Shown here piece after piece: positions 16,935 to 26,240 of a DNA stretch of 64,000 nucleotides. How positions within the stretch are numbered: position 1 is the first letter of the stretch; every line of letters starts with the position of its first letter. Both the position numbers and the translations under genes were made by a program. This stretch comes from Chloroflexota bacterium (lineage in GTDB: Bacteria > Chloroflexota > Anaerolineae > Anaerolineales > Villigracilaceae). Location: NCBI GenBank assembly GCA_013112685.1, contig JABFGC010000001.1, positions 620,001 to 684,000 of the forward strand. The letters run 5' to 3'. The notes beneath the pieces were generated by a model, which was not told the DNA's origin, made no database searches, and worked only from the letters and a program-made list of their open reading frames with translations.

Positions 16935-18137
16935 ATGCTAAATCTCAACCTCAAAACCACCCCCTTCCACGAACGGACGTCTGCGTTGTGCCAGCCGCAG
17001 AATTGGCGCAAGTGGGCGGGCTACTTTGTCGTCGGCTCGTATGAGCATGTGCTCGACCGCGAGTATTGGGCGATCCGTAACTCGGCGGCGTTGATTGATG
17101 TTTCGCCGTTGATCAAGTACATCATCAAGGGAAAAGACGCCGCTGCGCTCCTGCACCGCGTCACCACGCGCGATATTTACAAGATGAAAGTGGGACAGGT
17201 CGCTTATACCGGCTGGTGCGACGACGAAGGCAAGATGATTGACGATGGCACCGTCTCCCGCCTCGAAGAGCAGACCTTTCGCCTGACCGCCGCGGAACCG
17301 AATCTGCGATGGCTGACGATGAACGCCATCGGCATGGAAGTTGAAATTACTGAGGTGACAGATGAAGTCGCCGCGCTCAGTTTTCAAGGACCGAACACCC
17401 GCAAGGTGTTGAATCTCGTCTGCGAAAAGCCTGTGGATGAGTTGAAGTACTTCCGCTTGATGGAAAACAAAATCAAAGGCGCAAACGTGACCATCTCGCG
17501 CACAGGCTACACCGGCGACCTCGGCTACGAAATCTGGATGGATAACAAAGACGCGCTCACGATCTGGGATGCGTTGATGGAAGCAGGCGCAGACTACGGC
17601 ATCACGCCCGTCGGCATTTTGGCTATGGACATGGCGCGCGTGGAGGCGGGTCTGTTCATGCTCGACGTGGATTACACCTCCACGACTCACGCGTGGATCG
17701 AATCACAGAAATCCTCTCCCTTCGAGTTGGGACTCGACTGGACCGTCGCGCTCGATAAACAGGGCTATTTCGTCGGTCGCCGCGCCTTGGAAAAAGAAAA
17801 ACGCGAAGGTTCGGTGTGGAAGTTGATGGGGCTCGAAGTCAATTGGGATGGGATGGAACGAATTTACAAGTCAGTTGGCTTGCCGCCGCAGATTCCCGGC
17901 ATGGCGGTGCGCGGAAGTTTGCCGATCATGGTCGGCAACGTGCAAGTGGGGTATGCGTCCACATCAAGTTGGTCGCCACTGTTGAAGAAATATATTGCCC
18001 TCGCTCATTTGCAGAGACCATATTATGAAATTGGCACGGATGTACGCATGGAAATCACAGTGGAGCATCACCGTCAACACGCGCCCGCGAAAGTAGTCAA
18101 GTTGCCATTTTATGAGCCGGAGTGGAAGAAGAAATAG
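16935..18137 (+). CDS. GcvT-like aminomethyltransferase family protein
   Basis: A 400-residue folate-binding protein of the GcvT/DmdA superfamily. These proteins pass one-carbon groups from an N- or S-methylated substrate to tetrahydrofolate. The family pattern is clear: YWAIRNSAALIDVSPL (N-terminal), VTTRDIYKMKVGQVAYTGWCDDEGKMIDDGTV, SRTGYTGDLGYEIW, and MARVEAGL. It lacks glycine-cleavage neighbours (gcvH, gcvP), so a catabolic demethylase or oxidase partner is likelier than glycine cleavage. The start at 16935 was preferred over 16899 because GAGGAA lies 11 nt before it. Two PYROXD2-like flavoproteins follow on the same strand and may act on the same compound. Confidence 0.8.
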   Translation: MLNLNLKTTPFHERTSALCQPQNWRKWAGYFVVGSYEHVLDREYWAIRNSAALIDVSPLIKYIIKGKDAAALLHRVTTRDIYKMKVGQVAYTGWCDDEGKMIDDGTVSRLEEQTFRLTAAEPNLRWLTMNAIGMEVEITEVTDEVAALSFQGPNTRKVLNLVCEKPVDELKYFRLMENKIKGANVTISRTGYTGDLGYEIWMDNKDALTIWDALMEAGADYGITPVGILAMDMARVEAGLFMLDVDYTSTTHAWIESQKSSPFELGLDWTVALDKQGYFVGRRALEKEKREGSVWKLMGLEVNWDGMERIYKSVGLPPQIPGMAVRGSLPIMVGNVQVGYASTSSWSPLLKKYIALAHLQRPYYEIGTDVRMEITVEHHRQHAPAKVVKLPFYEPEWKKK

Positions 18138-18200
18138 GACGATAGACCATAGACGATGGACAATGGTTTTCCATGGTCAATCGTCTGCCGTCCATCGTCA
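18138..18200. repeat. GACGATGGACAATGG / TCCATCGTC repeat
   Basis: Inverted arrangement of GACGATAGACCATAGACGATGG and its complement, centred on TTTTCCATGG. Copies of the same family are at 19803-19855, 24398-24460, 30812-30915 and 43272-43336. Confidence 0.85.
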
Positions 18201-18215
18201 GTATAGGAATTATTC

Positions 18216-19799
18216 ATGACATCATCCAATACATACGACGCAATTATCATCGGCGGCGGACATAACGGTTTAGTCGCAGCCGCCTATCTTGCCTGCGCGG
18301 ACAAGAAAGTGGTCGTGCTTGAGCGCAGACATATCGTCGGCGGGGCGGCGGTGACGGAGGAAATCTTCCCCGGGTACAAGTTCACCGAGTTTTCGTACGT
18401 GGTGAGTCTGCTGCGCCCGGAGATCATCCGTGATTTGGAATTGCCCAAGCATGGATTGAAGATCTTGCCGCTTCCCTCCACCTTCACTCCCATGGAAAAC
18501 GGCGACTATCTCGCCGCGTGGGATGACCACGATTTGACTCGCCGCGAGATTTATCGTCACTCGCCCAAAGACGCGGAAGCGTACGACGAGTATGCCCGCG
18601 TCATGGCGCGCGCGGCGAAGGCGATCAAGCCCATTATCAATTTGATTCCGCCCGACCCGTCGTCGCTTCATCCGCGCGACTTGTTCAATCTGCTCAAGGT
18701 CGGTCAATACGCGGCGTCGCTTTCCGAAAAAGAACTGTACACCATCGCCAAACTCGCCACGCAATCGTCCGCGGACTTGCTCGAAGAGTGGTTCGAAACC
18801 GATGCGCTCAAAGGCACGAAAGCCGCGAGCGGAATCATCGGCACTTTTCTTGGTCCGCGCTCGCCGGGGACGGCGTACGTGCTGCTCCATCACTACATGG
18901 GCGAAATTGACGGCGCGTTCCGCGCCTGGGGATTCGCCAAAGGCGGCTCGGGCGGAGTCAGCGGCGCGATCGCGAACGCGGCGCGGTCGCTTGGGGTGGA
19001 GATCAGAGTCAATAGTTCGGTGAAGCAGGTCAAGGTCAAGGGCGGACGCGCTGTGGGTGTCGTCCTCGAGAACGGCGATGAACTCGATTCCAAAGTCGTG
19101 ATGTCCGCCGCAGACCCGAAGCGGACGTTCCTGCAATTCGTCGAGCCGAAATATTTCCCCGATGAGTTCGTCACGTCCATTCAAAACTTTCGCGTGCGCG
19201 GCTCGTCGGGCAAGGTCAACATCGCGTTGAGCGAACTGCCGCGCTTCACCGCGCTGGACGAACCCGCGTTGTATCGCGGCGCGGTTTCGATCAGCCCGAG
19301 CATTGATTACATCGAGCGCGCCTACGACGACGCCAAGTATGGGCAGATTTCGAAGCGACCGTATCTCGACATGATCTTCCCTTCGATGATTGACCCCGAC
19401 ATGGCGCCGCCCGGTCAGCATGTGCTTTCGTGTTTTGTGCAGTACGCGCCGTATGATATCGAAGGCGGCTGGGACGATGCGAAACGAAACCAACTCGGCG
19501 AAGCAGTGATTTCCACCATCGAGCAATACGCGCCGAACATCCGCGAGTGCATCGTGGGGATGCAGGTCATCTCGCCGAAGGACATCGAAGCCATCGCGGG
19601 CATCACGGGCGGCAACATCTTCCACGGCGAGTTGTTGTTGCATCAAATCTTCTTTTTGCGTCCCGTGCCGCAATGGGCAGACTTCCGCACCCCGCTCAAA
19701 GGTTACTACTTCGGTGCAAGCGGCGCGCACCCCGGCGGAGGAGTCATGGGCGCGGCGGGAATGCTGGCCGCGAAGGAGATGTTGAAGGATGGGTTTTAG
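18216..19799 (+). CDS. NAD(P)/FAD-dependent oxidoreductase, PYROXD2/phytoene-dehydrogenase-like
   Basis: A 527-residue flavoprotein of COG1233. The N-terminal dinucleotide fold has the FAD motif IIIGGGHNGLVAAAYLA (residues 11-27) followed by VVVLERRHIVGGAAVTEE, and the C-terminal FAD closure PLKGYYFGASGAHPGGGVMGAAGM. The length suits the PYROXD2-like branch rather than carotenoid desaturases, and no carotenoid genes are nearby. Substrate unknown. It lies between a GcvT-like gene and a second paralogue at 21495. Confidence 0.85.
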   Translation: MTSSNTYDAIIIGGGHNGLVAAAYLACADKKVVVLERRHIVGGAAVTEEIFPGYKFTEFSYVVSLLRPEIIRDLELPKHGLKILPLPSTFTPMENGDYLAAWDDHDLTRREIYRHSPKDAEAYDEYARVMARAAKAIKPIINLIPPDPSSLHPRDLFNLLKVGQYAASLSEKELYTIAKLATQSSADLLEEWFETDALKGTKAASGIIGTFLGPRSPGTAYVLLHHYMGEIDGAFRAWGFAKGGSGGVSGAIANAARSLGVEIRVNSSVKQVKVKGGRAVGVVLENGDELDSKVVMSAADPKRTFLQFVEPKYFPDEFVTSIQNFRVRGSSGKVNIALSELPRFTALDEPALYRGAVSISPSIDYIERAYDDAKYGQISKRPYLDMIFPSMIDPDMAPPGQHVLSCFVQYAPYDIEGGWDDAKRNQLGEAVISTIEQYAPNIRECIVGMQVISPKDIEAIAGITGGNIFHGELLLHQIFFLRPVPQWADFRTPLKGYYFGASGAHPGGGVMGAAGMLAAKEMLKDGF

Positions 19800-19802
19800 T
19801 TT

Positions 19803-19855
19803 GACGATAGACTGCGGATGATGGACCATGGTTAATGGTCTGTCGTCCATCGTCT
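19803..19855. repeat. GACGATAGAC / GTCCATCGTC repeat
   Basis: Second intergenic copy of the family at 18138-18200, with arms meeting at GGACCATGGTTAATGGTC. Confidence 0.8.
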
Positions 19856-19962
19856 GAATCCCGCTTCTTTCTTAACTGGAAGTTGATTCTGCGAAATGGA
19901 GTTTGGTCTACGCTTTAAGTCGATTCTTGTGAGTGAACTAGTCATGAAATAGGAAGGCTGAT

Positions 19963-20886
19963 ATGACAGAGTATTTTCGATTTGTTGATAATTGGACTGA
20001 AGAAGATTTACTCACTCTCCCACAAGGAGAAACAGAGTATTTCGAGTACAAGTCAAGTAAAACACCTCTTGATAAGTTGAAGGATAAAATATCTATCGCC
20101 GCTTCTGCTTTTTGGAATTCAGGGGGTGGTATTTTTATTGCGGGTGTAAATAATTCAGGAAAAATCGATGGTGGAATACCAGCGAACGTAGCAAGGCAAA
20201 GCATCCGTGATTGGGTAGATCAGATTTTAGCCAGTGTGGAACCTGTGGGTAGTTATTCAACAAAAATTATCTCAAAAGAAACACAGAATTCTCTTATTCA
20301 AGACAATTGTGTTGTTCTTGTTGTTTCTTTTGGAGCAAGCATCATTGCTCCGCATATGGCATATGATAAAAAATACTATGTAAGGGCAGGCACGCATTCA
20401 GGTCCAGCAAGCCATTTTCTTGTTGAGGCAATTCGCGGACTTAGAGGGTTGCAAAAGCCAATGTTGCGCGGTTTATTAAAAATGCACGATGAAAAAAGTC
20501 ATATTGTTGAATTAGTGATACTCGCTCTCAATCAGCCAGCATTGAATGTGGAATTGTCTTTCGAACCTCTTCCGAAAATATTTTCAGAGCACACTGCTTT
20601 CGGAGACAAATTTCCTCTTCACATTCCTGTTATAGAAAGAAATTATCCATTTAGAATGGATATATCTATGTTTCCTGGTGGAAAACAAGTCTTTGGTGAT
20701 AATCCTGTTCGGTTGAAACTAAATTACCAGAGTGTGACTGGTGAAAATTTTTCTGAAGAGCAGATTCTAGATCCAAGTAGTAACATGCCGCCTATGCAAA
20801 GCGGAAAGAAAACATTGGATGAAATAGAGGATATTTTGAAAGAATTAACCAGGCATGTGAAATCCATAGCCTCGAAAAACGATTAA
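19963..20886 (+). CDS. AlbA_2 (Schlafen-type) domain protein
   Basis: A 307-residue protein whose first 170 residues match the AlbA_2 putative nucleic-acid-binding domain: GETEYFEYKSS (25-35), then SIAASAFWNSGGGIFIAGVNN (about 46-66), then YYVRAGTHSGPAS. The remaining 130 residues have no recognised domain. The gene is clearly richer in A+T than its neighbours, with AT-ending codons, which suggests recent transfer. It interrupts the run of oxidoreductase genes. AlbA_2 proteins occur as transcription regulators and in mobile or defence settings; no specific role can be assigned. An AGGAAGG Shine-Dalgarno lies just before the ATG. Confidence 0.75.
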   Translation: MTEYFRFVDNWTEEDLLTLPQGETEYFEYKSSKTPLDKLKDKISIAASAFWNSGGGIFIAGVNNSGKIDGGIPANVARQSIRDWVDQILASVEPVGSYSTKIISKETQNSLIQDNCVVLVVSFGASIIAPHMAYDKKYYVRAGTHSGPASHFLVEAIRGLRGLQKPMLRGLLKMHDEKSHIVELVILALNQPALNVELSFEPLPKIFSEHTAFGDKFPLHIPVIERNYPFRMDISMFPGGKQVFGDNPVRLKLNYQSVTGENFSEEQILDPSSNMPPMQSGKKTLDEIEDILKELTRHVKSIASKND

Positions 20887-20898
20887 TGGGAGTTATTC

Positions 20899-20940
20899 AT
20901 GACAAATCACCACGACTGCTACGCGATCATCATCGGCGCG
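20899..20940 (+). pseudogene. stump of a third PYROXD2-like oxidoreductase
   Basis: From an ATG at 20899 the frame reads MTNHHDCYAIIIGAG, parallel to the start of the gene at 21495 (MTKTYDCIIIGAGHNG). It then breaks at the FAD glycine motif into unrelated sequence. The upstream context GGGAGTTATTC also looks like a normal start region. It appears to be the 5' end of a lost or rearranged paralogue. Confidence 0.6.
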
Positions 20941-21043
20941 GGGACCTCACCCTACCCTTCGGGCATCCCTCTTCTTGCAGGAGAGGAAAATGCGTTACCT
21001 GAAATAAAAAGCCCCTGCTTTTGCAGAGGCTGGCAGTAATTGA

Positions 21044-21259
21044 TTACGCAGGAACAGCGATATATTCTGCGTAGGCAGTGCTTTCAGGAATTGGCAACTC
21101 GTCTTCGATCAATCCATGAATATGCATTTCAACGGCTTCGTGCATATTGCGTTCCACTTCTTCGCGGGTTTTGCCGGTTGCCACACACCCGGGTAAATCT
21201 GGAGAATAGGCTGAATAATTATTCTCCGTTTTTTCGATAACGATAAGAAAGCGATACAT
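21044..21259 (-). CDS. hicB: HicB-type antitoxin
   Basis: A 71-residue HicB-fold protein: MYRFLIVIEKTENNYSAYSPDLPGCVATGKTREEVERNM is the standard partial RNase-H-like HicB N-terminus. It lacks the extra C-terminal DNA-binding helix-turn-helix or ribbon of longer HicB proteins, so autoregulation may need another factor. It starts 2 nt after the hicA stop. It is expected to bind and neutralise HicA. Confidence 0.88.
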   Translation of the reverse strand: MYRFLIVIEKTENNYSAYSPDLPGCVATGKTREEVERNMHEAVEMHIHGLIEDELPIPESTAYAEYIAVPA

Positions 21260-21261
21260 GG

Positions 21262-21465
21262 TTACCTTTTGCCTTTCGGTTTTTCAACTTGAGCCTGTTT
21301 GAAAATACTGTTCTGGGTTCCGGGAGCAAGGTCATCGTTGGGATGTCCAGCAATGGTCACGCGACCGGGTTTCTTTGGATGTTTGTATTGTCTGTGGCTG
21401 CCTTTGGTGACGACCAAATACCAACCATCGGCTTCAATGAGTTTGATGACGTCACGTACCTTCAT
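21262..21465 (-). CDS. hicA: HicA-type mRNA interferase toxin
   Basis: A 67-residue dsRBD-like toxin that cleaves mRNA. The family core is intact: ADGWYLVVTKGSHRQYKHP with the catalytic His at residue 24, then VTIAGHPNDDLAPGTQNSIFKQA. The start at 21465 was chosen over an upstream ATG at 21483 because the -10 box TACAAT lies exactly 6 nt before it, predicting a leaderless mRNA. Toxin-first order is usual for hicAB. The module sits between an oxidoreductase stump and an intact oxidoreductase gene. Confidence 0.88.
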   Translation of the reverse strand: MKVRDVIKLIEADGWYLVVTKGSHRQYKHPKKPGRVTIAGHPNDDLAPGTQNSIFKQAQVEKPKGKR

Positions 21466-21471
21466 GAACAA

Positions 21472-21501
21472 ATTGTAGCACAAAGGAATTCTTTATGACA
21501 A
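21472..21501 (-). promoter_or_regulatory. leaderless promoter of hicAB
   Basis: TTGTCA (21496-21501) and extended -10 TGCTACAAT (TACAAT at 21472-21477) with an 18-bp spacer on the minus strand. The -35 overlaps the start codon region of the divergent gene at 21495, so the two may interfere. Confidence 0.6.
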
Positions 21502-23039
21502 AAACTTATGATTGCATCATCATCGGCGCAGGGCACAACGGACTGGTCGCCGCGGCGTATCTCGCCAGGCAGGGCAAAAAGGTTCTGGTTCTCGAACGCC
21601 GTGCTATTGTCGGCGGTTCGGTGGTGACCGAATCCTTCGGCGATAGCTTCATGGTTGACTCTATCCATACTGGGGGGACTCTACGCCCCGATATTGTCAA
21701 AGACTTGAAACTAAAACTCCCGGTAGTCAAAGAGATTCCGCCGCTTATCGCGCTTCAACCCGACGGCAATTCTCTAATTTTCGACCCCGACCCTGTCCAA
21801 GCAATGGAATCCATCAAAAAATTCTCCTCCAAAGACGCGGCGCGCTGGGGCGAATTTGTCCGTTTCATGAACAAGTCTGCGAAGATTTTGGAAAAGGCGT
21901 ATTCCACCATCATGCCGCGCCTGCCGAAGAATATGAATCTCAGAGAAGGGTATGGGTTACTGGAATTAGGTCTCGAACTGCGTCTCGCCAGTCGCAAGGA
22001 TATGCTCAACTTCATCCGCGCCCTGCCGATGACCGCGCAAGAGTTGACAGAAGAATATTTTGAATCCGAAGTCGTCAAAGCCGCAATTGCTTCGGTTGCC
22101 ATTCACGGCTCAACACTCGGACCGATGTCCGCGGGGACGGGCCGCACTTTGATTCATAACTGGCTGAATCGCGGCGGGCTGGCGCATGTCAATGTGGGTA
22201 AGGCGGGAGAGACAACGCAAGCATTAGCCAATGCCGTGAAATCGTTTGGCGGAGAGATCCGCACAGAAGCGGAGGTGGAACGGATACAGGTGGACACGTA
22301 CACATGCAAAGGTGTCGTGTTGAAAAGCGGAGAGGAGATCTTTGCGGATAAAGTCATTTCGGCTGTTGACCCGAAGCGGACATTCTTGAATCTTGTTGGC
22401 GCAATTAACCTTCCGCCTGAATTTGTATGGAAGGTGCAATCCATCAAAACGCGCGGCTCGGTGGCGAAGGTGCATTTGCTGACGGATGGCAGCCACGGCA
22501 TCCCCGAAGGGACGGTTGTCGTTGCCCCGTCCATCAAATATTTGGAAAAGGCTTACGACGCGGCGAAATACGGCGAGATTTCGGAAAAGCCGTATCTAGA
22601 AGTCACTACTTCTGGCAATACAGTTTCCATCCATTTCCAGTTCGCGCCCTATCATCTTAAATCTGGAGTCCAGGAGCTTGCTCCTGCAAATACGACGGCA
22701 AGCCGTCGGACTCCAAATTCATGGAACGACGAAACACGCAACGCGCTCAAAAATCTGGCAATCAATACGCTTGCGGAATACTTCCCCAATCTCAATTCTC
22801 TAATCTCCAATTCTCACACCATCACCCCTCTCGACCTCGAAACCACCTACGGTCTCACCGAAGGCGACCTCAACCACGGTCAACTCATGCTCGACCAGTT
22901 CCTCTTCATGCGTCCGATCCCCGGCTGGTCGAATCACAAGACACCGATTGATAATTTGTATTTGTGTGGAAGCGGAGTCCACAGCGGAGGGGGAGTCAGC
23001 GGCGCGGCTGGACGGAATGTGGTCAAGGTTTTGAAATGA
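21495..23039 (+). CDS. NAD(P)/FAD-dependent oxidoreductase, PYROXD2-like (second copy)
   Basis: A 514-residue paralogue of the 18216 gene. FAD motif IIIGAGHNGLVAAAYLARQ, then VLVLERRAIVGGSVVTE, and the C-terminal NLYLCGSGVHSGGGVSGAAG. Residues about 390-410 (LKSGVQELAPANTTASRRTP) are unlike any relative and are encoded by a palindromic repeat at 22663-22716 that has entered in frame. This probably lies in a surface loop of the substrate domain. The ATG at 21495 has a weak GGAATT upstream. Confidence 0.85.
   Translation: MTKTYDCIIIGAGHNGLVAAAYLARQGKKVLVLERRAIVGGSVVTESFGDSFMVDSIHTGGTLRPDIVKDLKLKLPVVKEIPPLIALQPDGNSLIFDPDPVQAMESIKKFSSKDAARWGEFVRFMNKSAKILEKAYSTIMPRLPKNMNLREGYGLLELGLELRLASRKDMLNFIRALPMTAQELTEEYFESEVVKAAIASVAIHGSTLGPMSAGTGRTLIHNWLNRGGLAHVNVGKAGETTQALANAVKSFGGEIRTEAEVERIQVDTYTCKGVVLKSGEEIFADKVISAVDPKRTFLNLVGAINLPPEFVWKVQSIKTRGSVAKVHLLTDGSHGIPEGTVVVAPSIKYLEKAYDAAKYGEISEKPYLEVTTSGNTVSIHFQFAPYHLKSGVQELAPANTTASRRTPNSWNDETRNALKNLAINTLAEYFPNLNSLISNSHTITPLDLETTYGLTEGDLNHGQLMLDQFLFMRPIPGWSNHKTPIDNLYLCGSGVHSGGGVSGAAGRNVVKVLK
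22663..22716. repeat. in-frame palindromic repeat GGAGTCC...GGACTCC
   Basis: Outer arms GGAGTCC / GGACTCC enclose two inner hairpins, CAGGAGCTTGCTCCTG and CGACGGCAAGCCGTCG, giving a three-hairpin shape. It lies within the oxidoreductase gene without breaking the frame. Confidence 0.85.
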
Positions 23040-23135
23040 AGAGAATCCACCCGTTGACGAATCGGAATCGGTCAAACCGCAAAATCTCACCTCCCCCTTC
23101 GTCCAGTTGACCAAACCCGCAGGCGCGGGCAAAAT

Positions 23136-23215
23136 TGAGACAATTCTCCAATCTCCAGTCTCCAATCACCCACTCACCCAATTACTCAATTACCCACTAC
23201 CCAATTCCTCAGGAG
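23136..23215. repeat. CAATCTCCAATC / CCCAATTACTCAATTACCC repeat
   Basis: Pyrimidine-rich tandem of 7-10 bp units such as TCTCCAA and CAATTAC just before the ABC exporter gene. The complementary form is at 33672-33720, and part of it is inside glyS at 31795-31858. Confidence 0.75.
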
Positions 23216-23220
23216 CAAAT

Positions 23221-25201
23221 ATGTTTCATGGCGGTTCTTGGTTCATATCCATGCGGTCGGGCGACGAAAAGCCCAAAGTAACGCGCGAACTTTTACTGCG
23301 CGTCCTTGCCCACGCCAAACCTTACTGGGGACACATCGCAGGCATGCTCGTGACGATTCTGCTCAGCACGGGCATCTCCCTGCTCACCCCGCTCATCTTC
23401 CGCAACATGATTGACGTGGTCCTGCCCGCCAAAGACACACAGCGGCTCATCTGGCTGGGACTGGCGCTGCTCTTCATCCCCGCCCTCAACGGGGTCATCA
23501 GCGTCTTTCAACGCAGACTCAACGCCGCCGTCGGCGAAGGCGTGATCTACGACCTGCGCTCCGCGCTCTTCTCGCGCCTGCAGCGGATGTCCCTGCGCTT
23601 TTTCACCAACACCAAAACCGGCGAGTTGATGTCCCGCCTCAACAGCGATGTGGTCGGCGCGCAGAACGCCATCAGCAACACCATCGTCAACATCGTCACC
23701 GACCTCATCGAGACCGTCGCCCTGCTTGCCGTCATGCTCACGCTCGAATGGCGCTTGACCCTCGTCAGCATTCTCATCCTGCCTCTGTTCATCGTTACCG
23801 CCGAACGTCTCGGGCGCATCCTGCGCGACATCGCCCGTCAAGCCATGGACATCAACGCCCAAATGAACGCGCACATGAACGAGACTCTCAACATCGGCGG
23901 CGCGCTGCTGGTCAAACTCTTTGGGCGCACGCGCGAAGAGGAAAAACGCTTCCGCGAACGCGCCGCAAACGTGCGCGATATCGGCGTCAAGCGCGCGGTC
24001 ATCGGCTCGTCGTTCTTCGTCATCTTCGGTTTGGTCACGGCGGTGGGCACGGCGCTCGTCTTCGGTTTGGGCGGTTACTTCGTCATCACCGATGTCTTCA
24101 CCGTTGGCACCATTGTCGCGTTCGGCTCGTATCTCAGTCAACTCTACGGCTCGCTTCAAGGTCTCGCGGGCGCGCCGGTCGAATTCTCCACCAGCATGGT
24201 TTCCTTCGAGCGCGTCTTCGAAGTCATAGACCTCCCGCAGGACATCGTCGAAAAGGAAAACGCCGTCGAGTTGAAGGATGTAAAAGGTGAATTGGAATTC
24301 GACAACGTCACCTTCAATTACAAAGTGGACGAGTCCATTCTGTTGAAGGACGTCAAACGTTATGGCAGTATGGATAACGTCAAAGCCGTTCTCTCTGGGA
24401 CGACAGACCGCGGACCGCAGACCGCGGACAATGGTCCATCGTCCATCGTCCATCGTCGGAATGGAATCGCCTCATCCGACGGGGAAGCTGATTCAACCTC
24501 TCAAGCCAGAGAAGTCGCCCTGGAAGGAATCTCCTTTATCGCCCGCCCCGGACAGTTGATCGCCCTTGTCGGTCCCTCCGGCGCAGGCAAGACCACCGTG
24601 ACCTATCTCATCCCGCGCCTTTACGACCCCACCGACGGAATCATCCGCATTGACGGACACAACCTGCGCGATGTGACGCTCGAGTCGCTTTCTTCTGCAA
24701 TTGGCATGGTGACACAGGAGACGTATCTTTTCCACGACACCATCCGTACCAACCTGGTCTACGCCAAACTCGACGCAACGAAGGCGGAGATCGAAGCCGC
24801 CGCGCGCGCCGCGAACATCCACAACTTCATCATGGGCCCTGCCCGACGGTTACGACACCATCGTCGGCGAGCGCGGATACCGCCTGAGCGGCGGCGAAAA
24901 ACAGCGCATCGCGCTAGCGCGTGTGATCCTCAAAGACCCGCGCATCCTGGTTTTGGACGAAGCCACCAGCCACCTCGACAGCGAATCCGAAGCGCTGATT
25001 CAAGAAGCCTTGAAGCGCGTCATGGCTGGCAGGACGAGCATCGTCATCGCCCATCGCCTTTCAACCATCCTCGCCGCCGATTTGATTCTGGTGATGGATC
25101 GGGGACAAATCGTCGAACGCGGCACACATGAGGAATTGCTCGCGTTGAATGGATTGTATGCCCAACTATATGAAACTCAATTTAATCGGGAAAAAGTTTG
25201 A
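23221..25201 (+). CDS. ABC exporter, fused membrane and ATPase domains (frameshift)
   Basis: Half-transporter of the MsbA/multidrug type. Six-helix domain at about 35-335 ([19 protein letters not shown] onward), then the ATPase: GPSGAGKT (Walker A), MVTQETYLF (Q-loop), then a break. The signature [14 protein letters not shown], Walker [13 protein letters not shown] and the H-loop are in the next frame. Removing one C from the CCC at about 24836-24838 gives [20 protein letters not shown] without a gap. About 35 residues near 392-427, in a loop near the start of the ATPase domain, are encoded by a dispersed repeat. The start at 23221 follows AGGAG. Substrate unknown. Confidence 0.82.
24398..24460. 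repeat. in-frame GACAGACCGCGGACC / CCATCGTCC repeat
   Basis: ACAGACCGCGGACCGCAGACC ... GGTCCATCGTCCATCGTC inside the ABC exporter ATPase domain, member of the GACGATGG family. The frame is kept. Confidence 0.8.
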
Positions 25202-25214
25202 CCCCCTCCTGCCT

Positions 25215-25278
25215 CCCCCAAATCCGACCATGAAAACTTTGTATGCGGATTCAAAGTATGAATTGTCGGATTGGGGGG
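25215..25278. repeat. inverted repeat CCCCCAAATCCGAC ... GTCGGATTGGGGG
   Basis: Arms at 25215-25228 and 25265-25278 with an inner ACTTTG/CAAAGT pair. It lies between the convergent ABC exporter and TPR genes and may act as a terminator. Confidence 0.75.
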
Positions 25279-25327
25279 ATGTGTCCGAAGGACGGTGGGG
25301 GTCATAGTCAGTTGTGTGAAACGCAGT

Positions 25328-26035
25328 TTAGGGAGGAGACGGTGTGGGGGTAGAAGAAGCGTCTCTGGCTGTTGTGGCTCGTTGCAATCCAACACTTGCA
25401 TCTCCAAAGTCCGGTCGGAGTTCAAGAGCCTTCATGAAATCATTGATGGCAAAATCATACATTTCCAGGTTGTAATATGTCCAGCCGCGTCCGTTGTACG
25501 CATCGGACCATGCGGGATCAAGGCTTATCGCAATATTGAATTCGTGGACGGCAAGTTGATATTCGCCGGTCTTGTAATAGACCCAACCGAGGCCGTTATA
25601 GGCGTCAACGAGTTTCGGATCAAGTTCCACAGCCTTCTCAAGATTTTCACGAGCTTTGTTGTAAAGTCGGATCTTGTAGTAGGACCATCCCAGACGATAA
25701 TAAGCCTCGCCATATTCCGGGTCCAGCTGAATAGCCTTGCTTAGATATTCTATCGCCTTGTCGTAGTCTTCACTTTTATAGTAGCCCCAGCCCAATTGGG
25801 TCAATTCTTCGGGAGATGAATAGTCTATCCCTGGTTCATCAGGCTCTTTGGTTTCAACGGTGGGTGGCTGTGTTTCCAATGTTTGTGTCGTATCACCGGT
25901 GGTTTCATAGGGCTTAAGAGCAGCCCGGTAATTAAAATAGACCGTAATCAGCGTTCCGATCAATCCAATTATGGCGACAACGATGGCTGCCAGATTGGAA
26001 TCCTTGATCGCTCCACGTCCTTTTCTCCGGCTCAT
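25328..26035 (-). CDS. membrane-anchored TPR protein
   Basis: A 235-residue protein with a single N-terminal membrane helix (about 15-35), a Thr/Pro/Glu linker (40-70), and four tetratricopeptide repeats. The repeats start near 74 (ELTQLGWGYYKSEDYDKAIEYLSKAIQLDPEYGE) and recur every 34 residues to about 220. It most likely acts as a scaffold for protein contacts on the outer face of the membrane. Partner unknown. AAGGAC lies 5-10 nt before the ATG. Confidence 0.8.
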   Translation of the reverse strand: MSRRKGRGAIKDSNLAAIVVAIIGLIGTLITVYFNYRAALKPYETTGDTTQTLETQPPTVETKEPDEPGIDYSSPEELTQLGWGYYKSEDYDKAIEYLSKAIQLDPEYGEAYYRLGWSYYKIRLYNKARENLEKAVELDPKLVDAYNGLGWVYYKTGEYQLAVHEFNIAISLDPAWSDAYNGRGWTYYNLEMYDFAINDFMKALELRPDFGDASVGLQRATTARDASSTPTPSPP

Positions 26036-26079
26036 TTCAAGTCCTTATTGAAAATTCTCTCCGTACATTGCGTTTATTT

Positions 26080-26184
26080 ATGTCGTTGCGAGTGGTGCAA
26101 GGCGCCGCGCGGCAACCTCCGATTGGCCGGAATTGCCTAGCAAACCAGGAGGTTGCTTCGGGGAGAACACCCTCGCAACGGCAT
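26080..26184. repeat. ATGTCGTTGCGAG palindromic repeat
   Basis: Ends ATGTCGTTGCGAGTGG and CCCTCGCAACGGCAT; inner GGCAACCTCC / GGAGGTTGC arms. Same family as 4305-4454. Confidence 0.8.
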
Positions 26185-26240
26185 TTGTATAGTAGCGAAA
26201 TTGAATACAAAGACCAGACAAACCGATAGAGATGAAAAAA

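Noticed and set aside
18270..19850. Antisense open frame of 526 codons opposite the first oxidoreductase
   Set aside because: Arg/His/Asp-rich shadow composition without motifs, fully inside a conserved gene.
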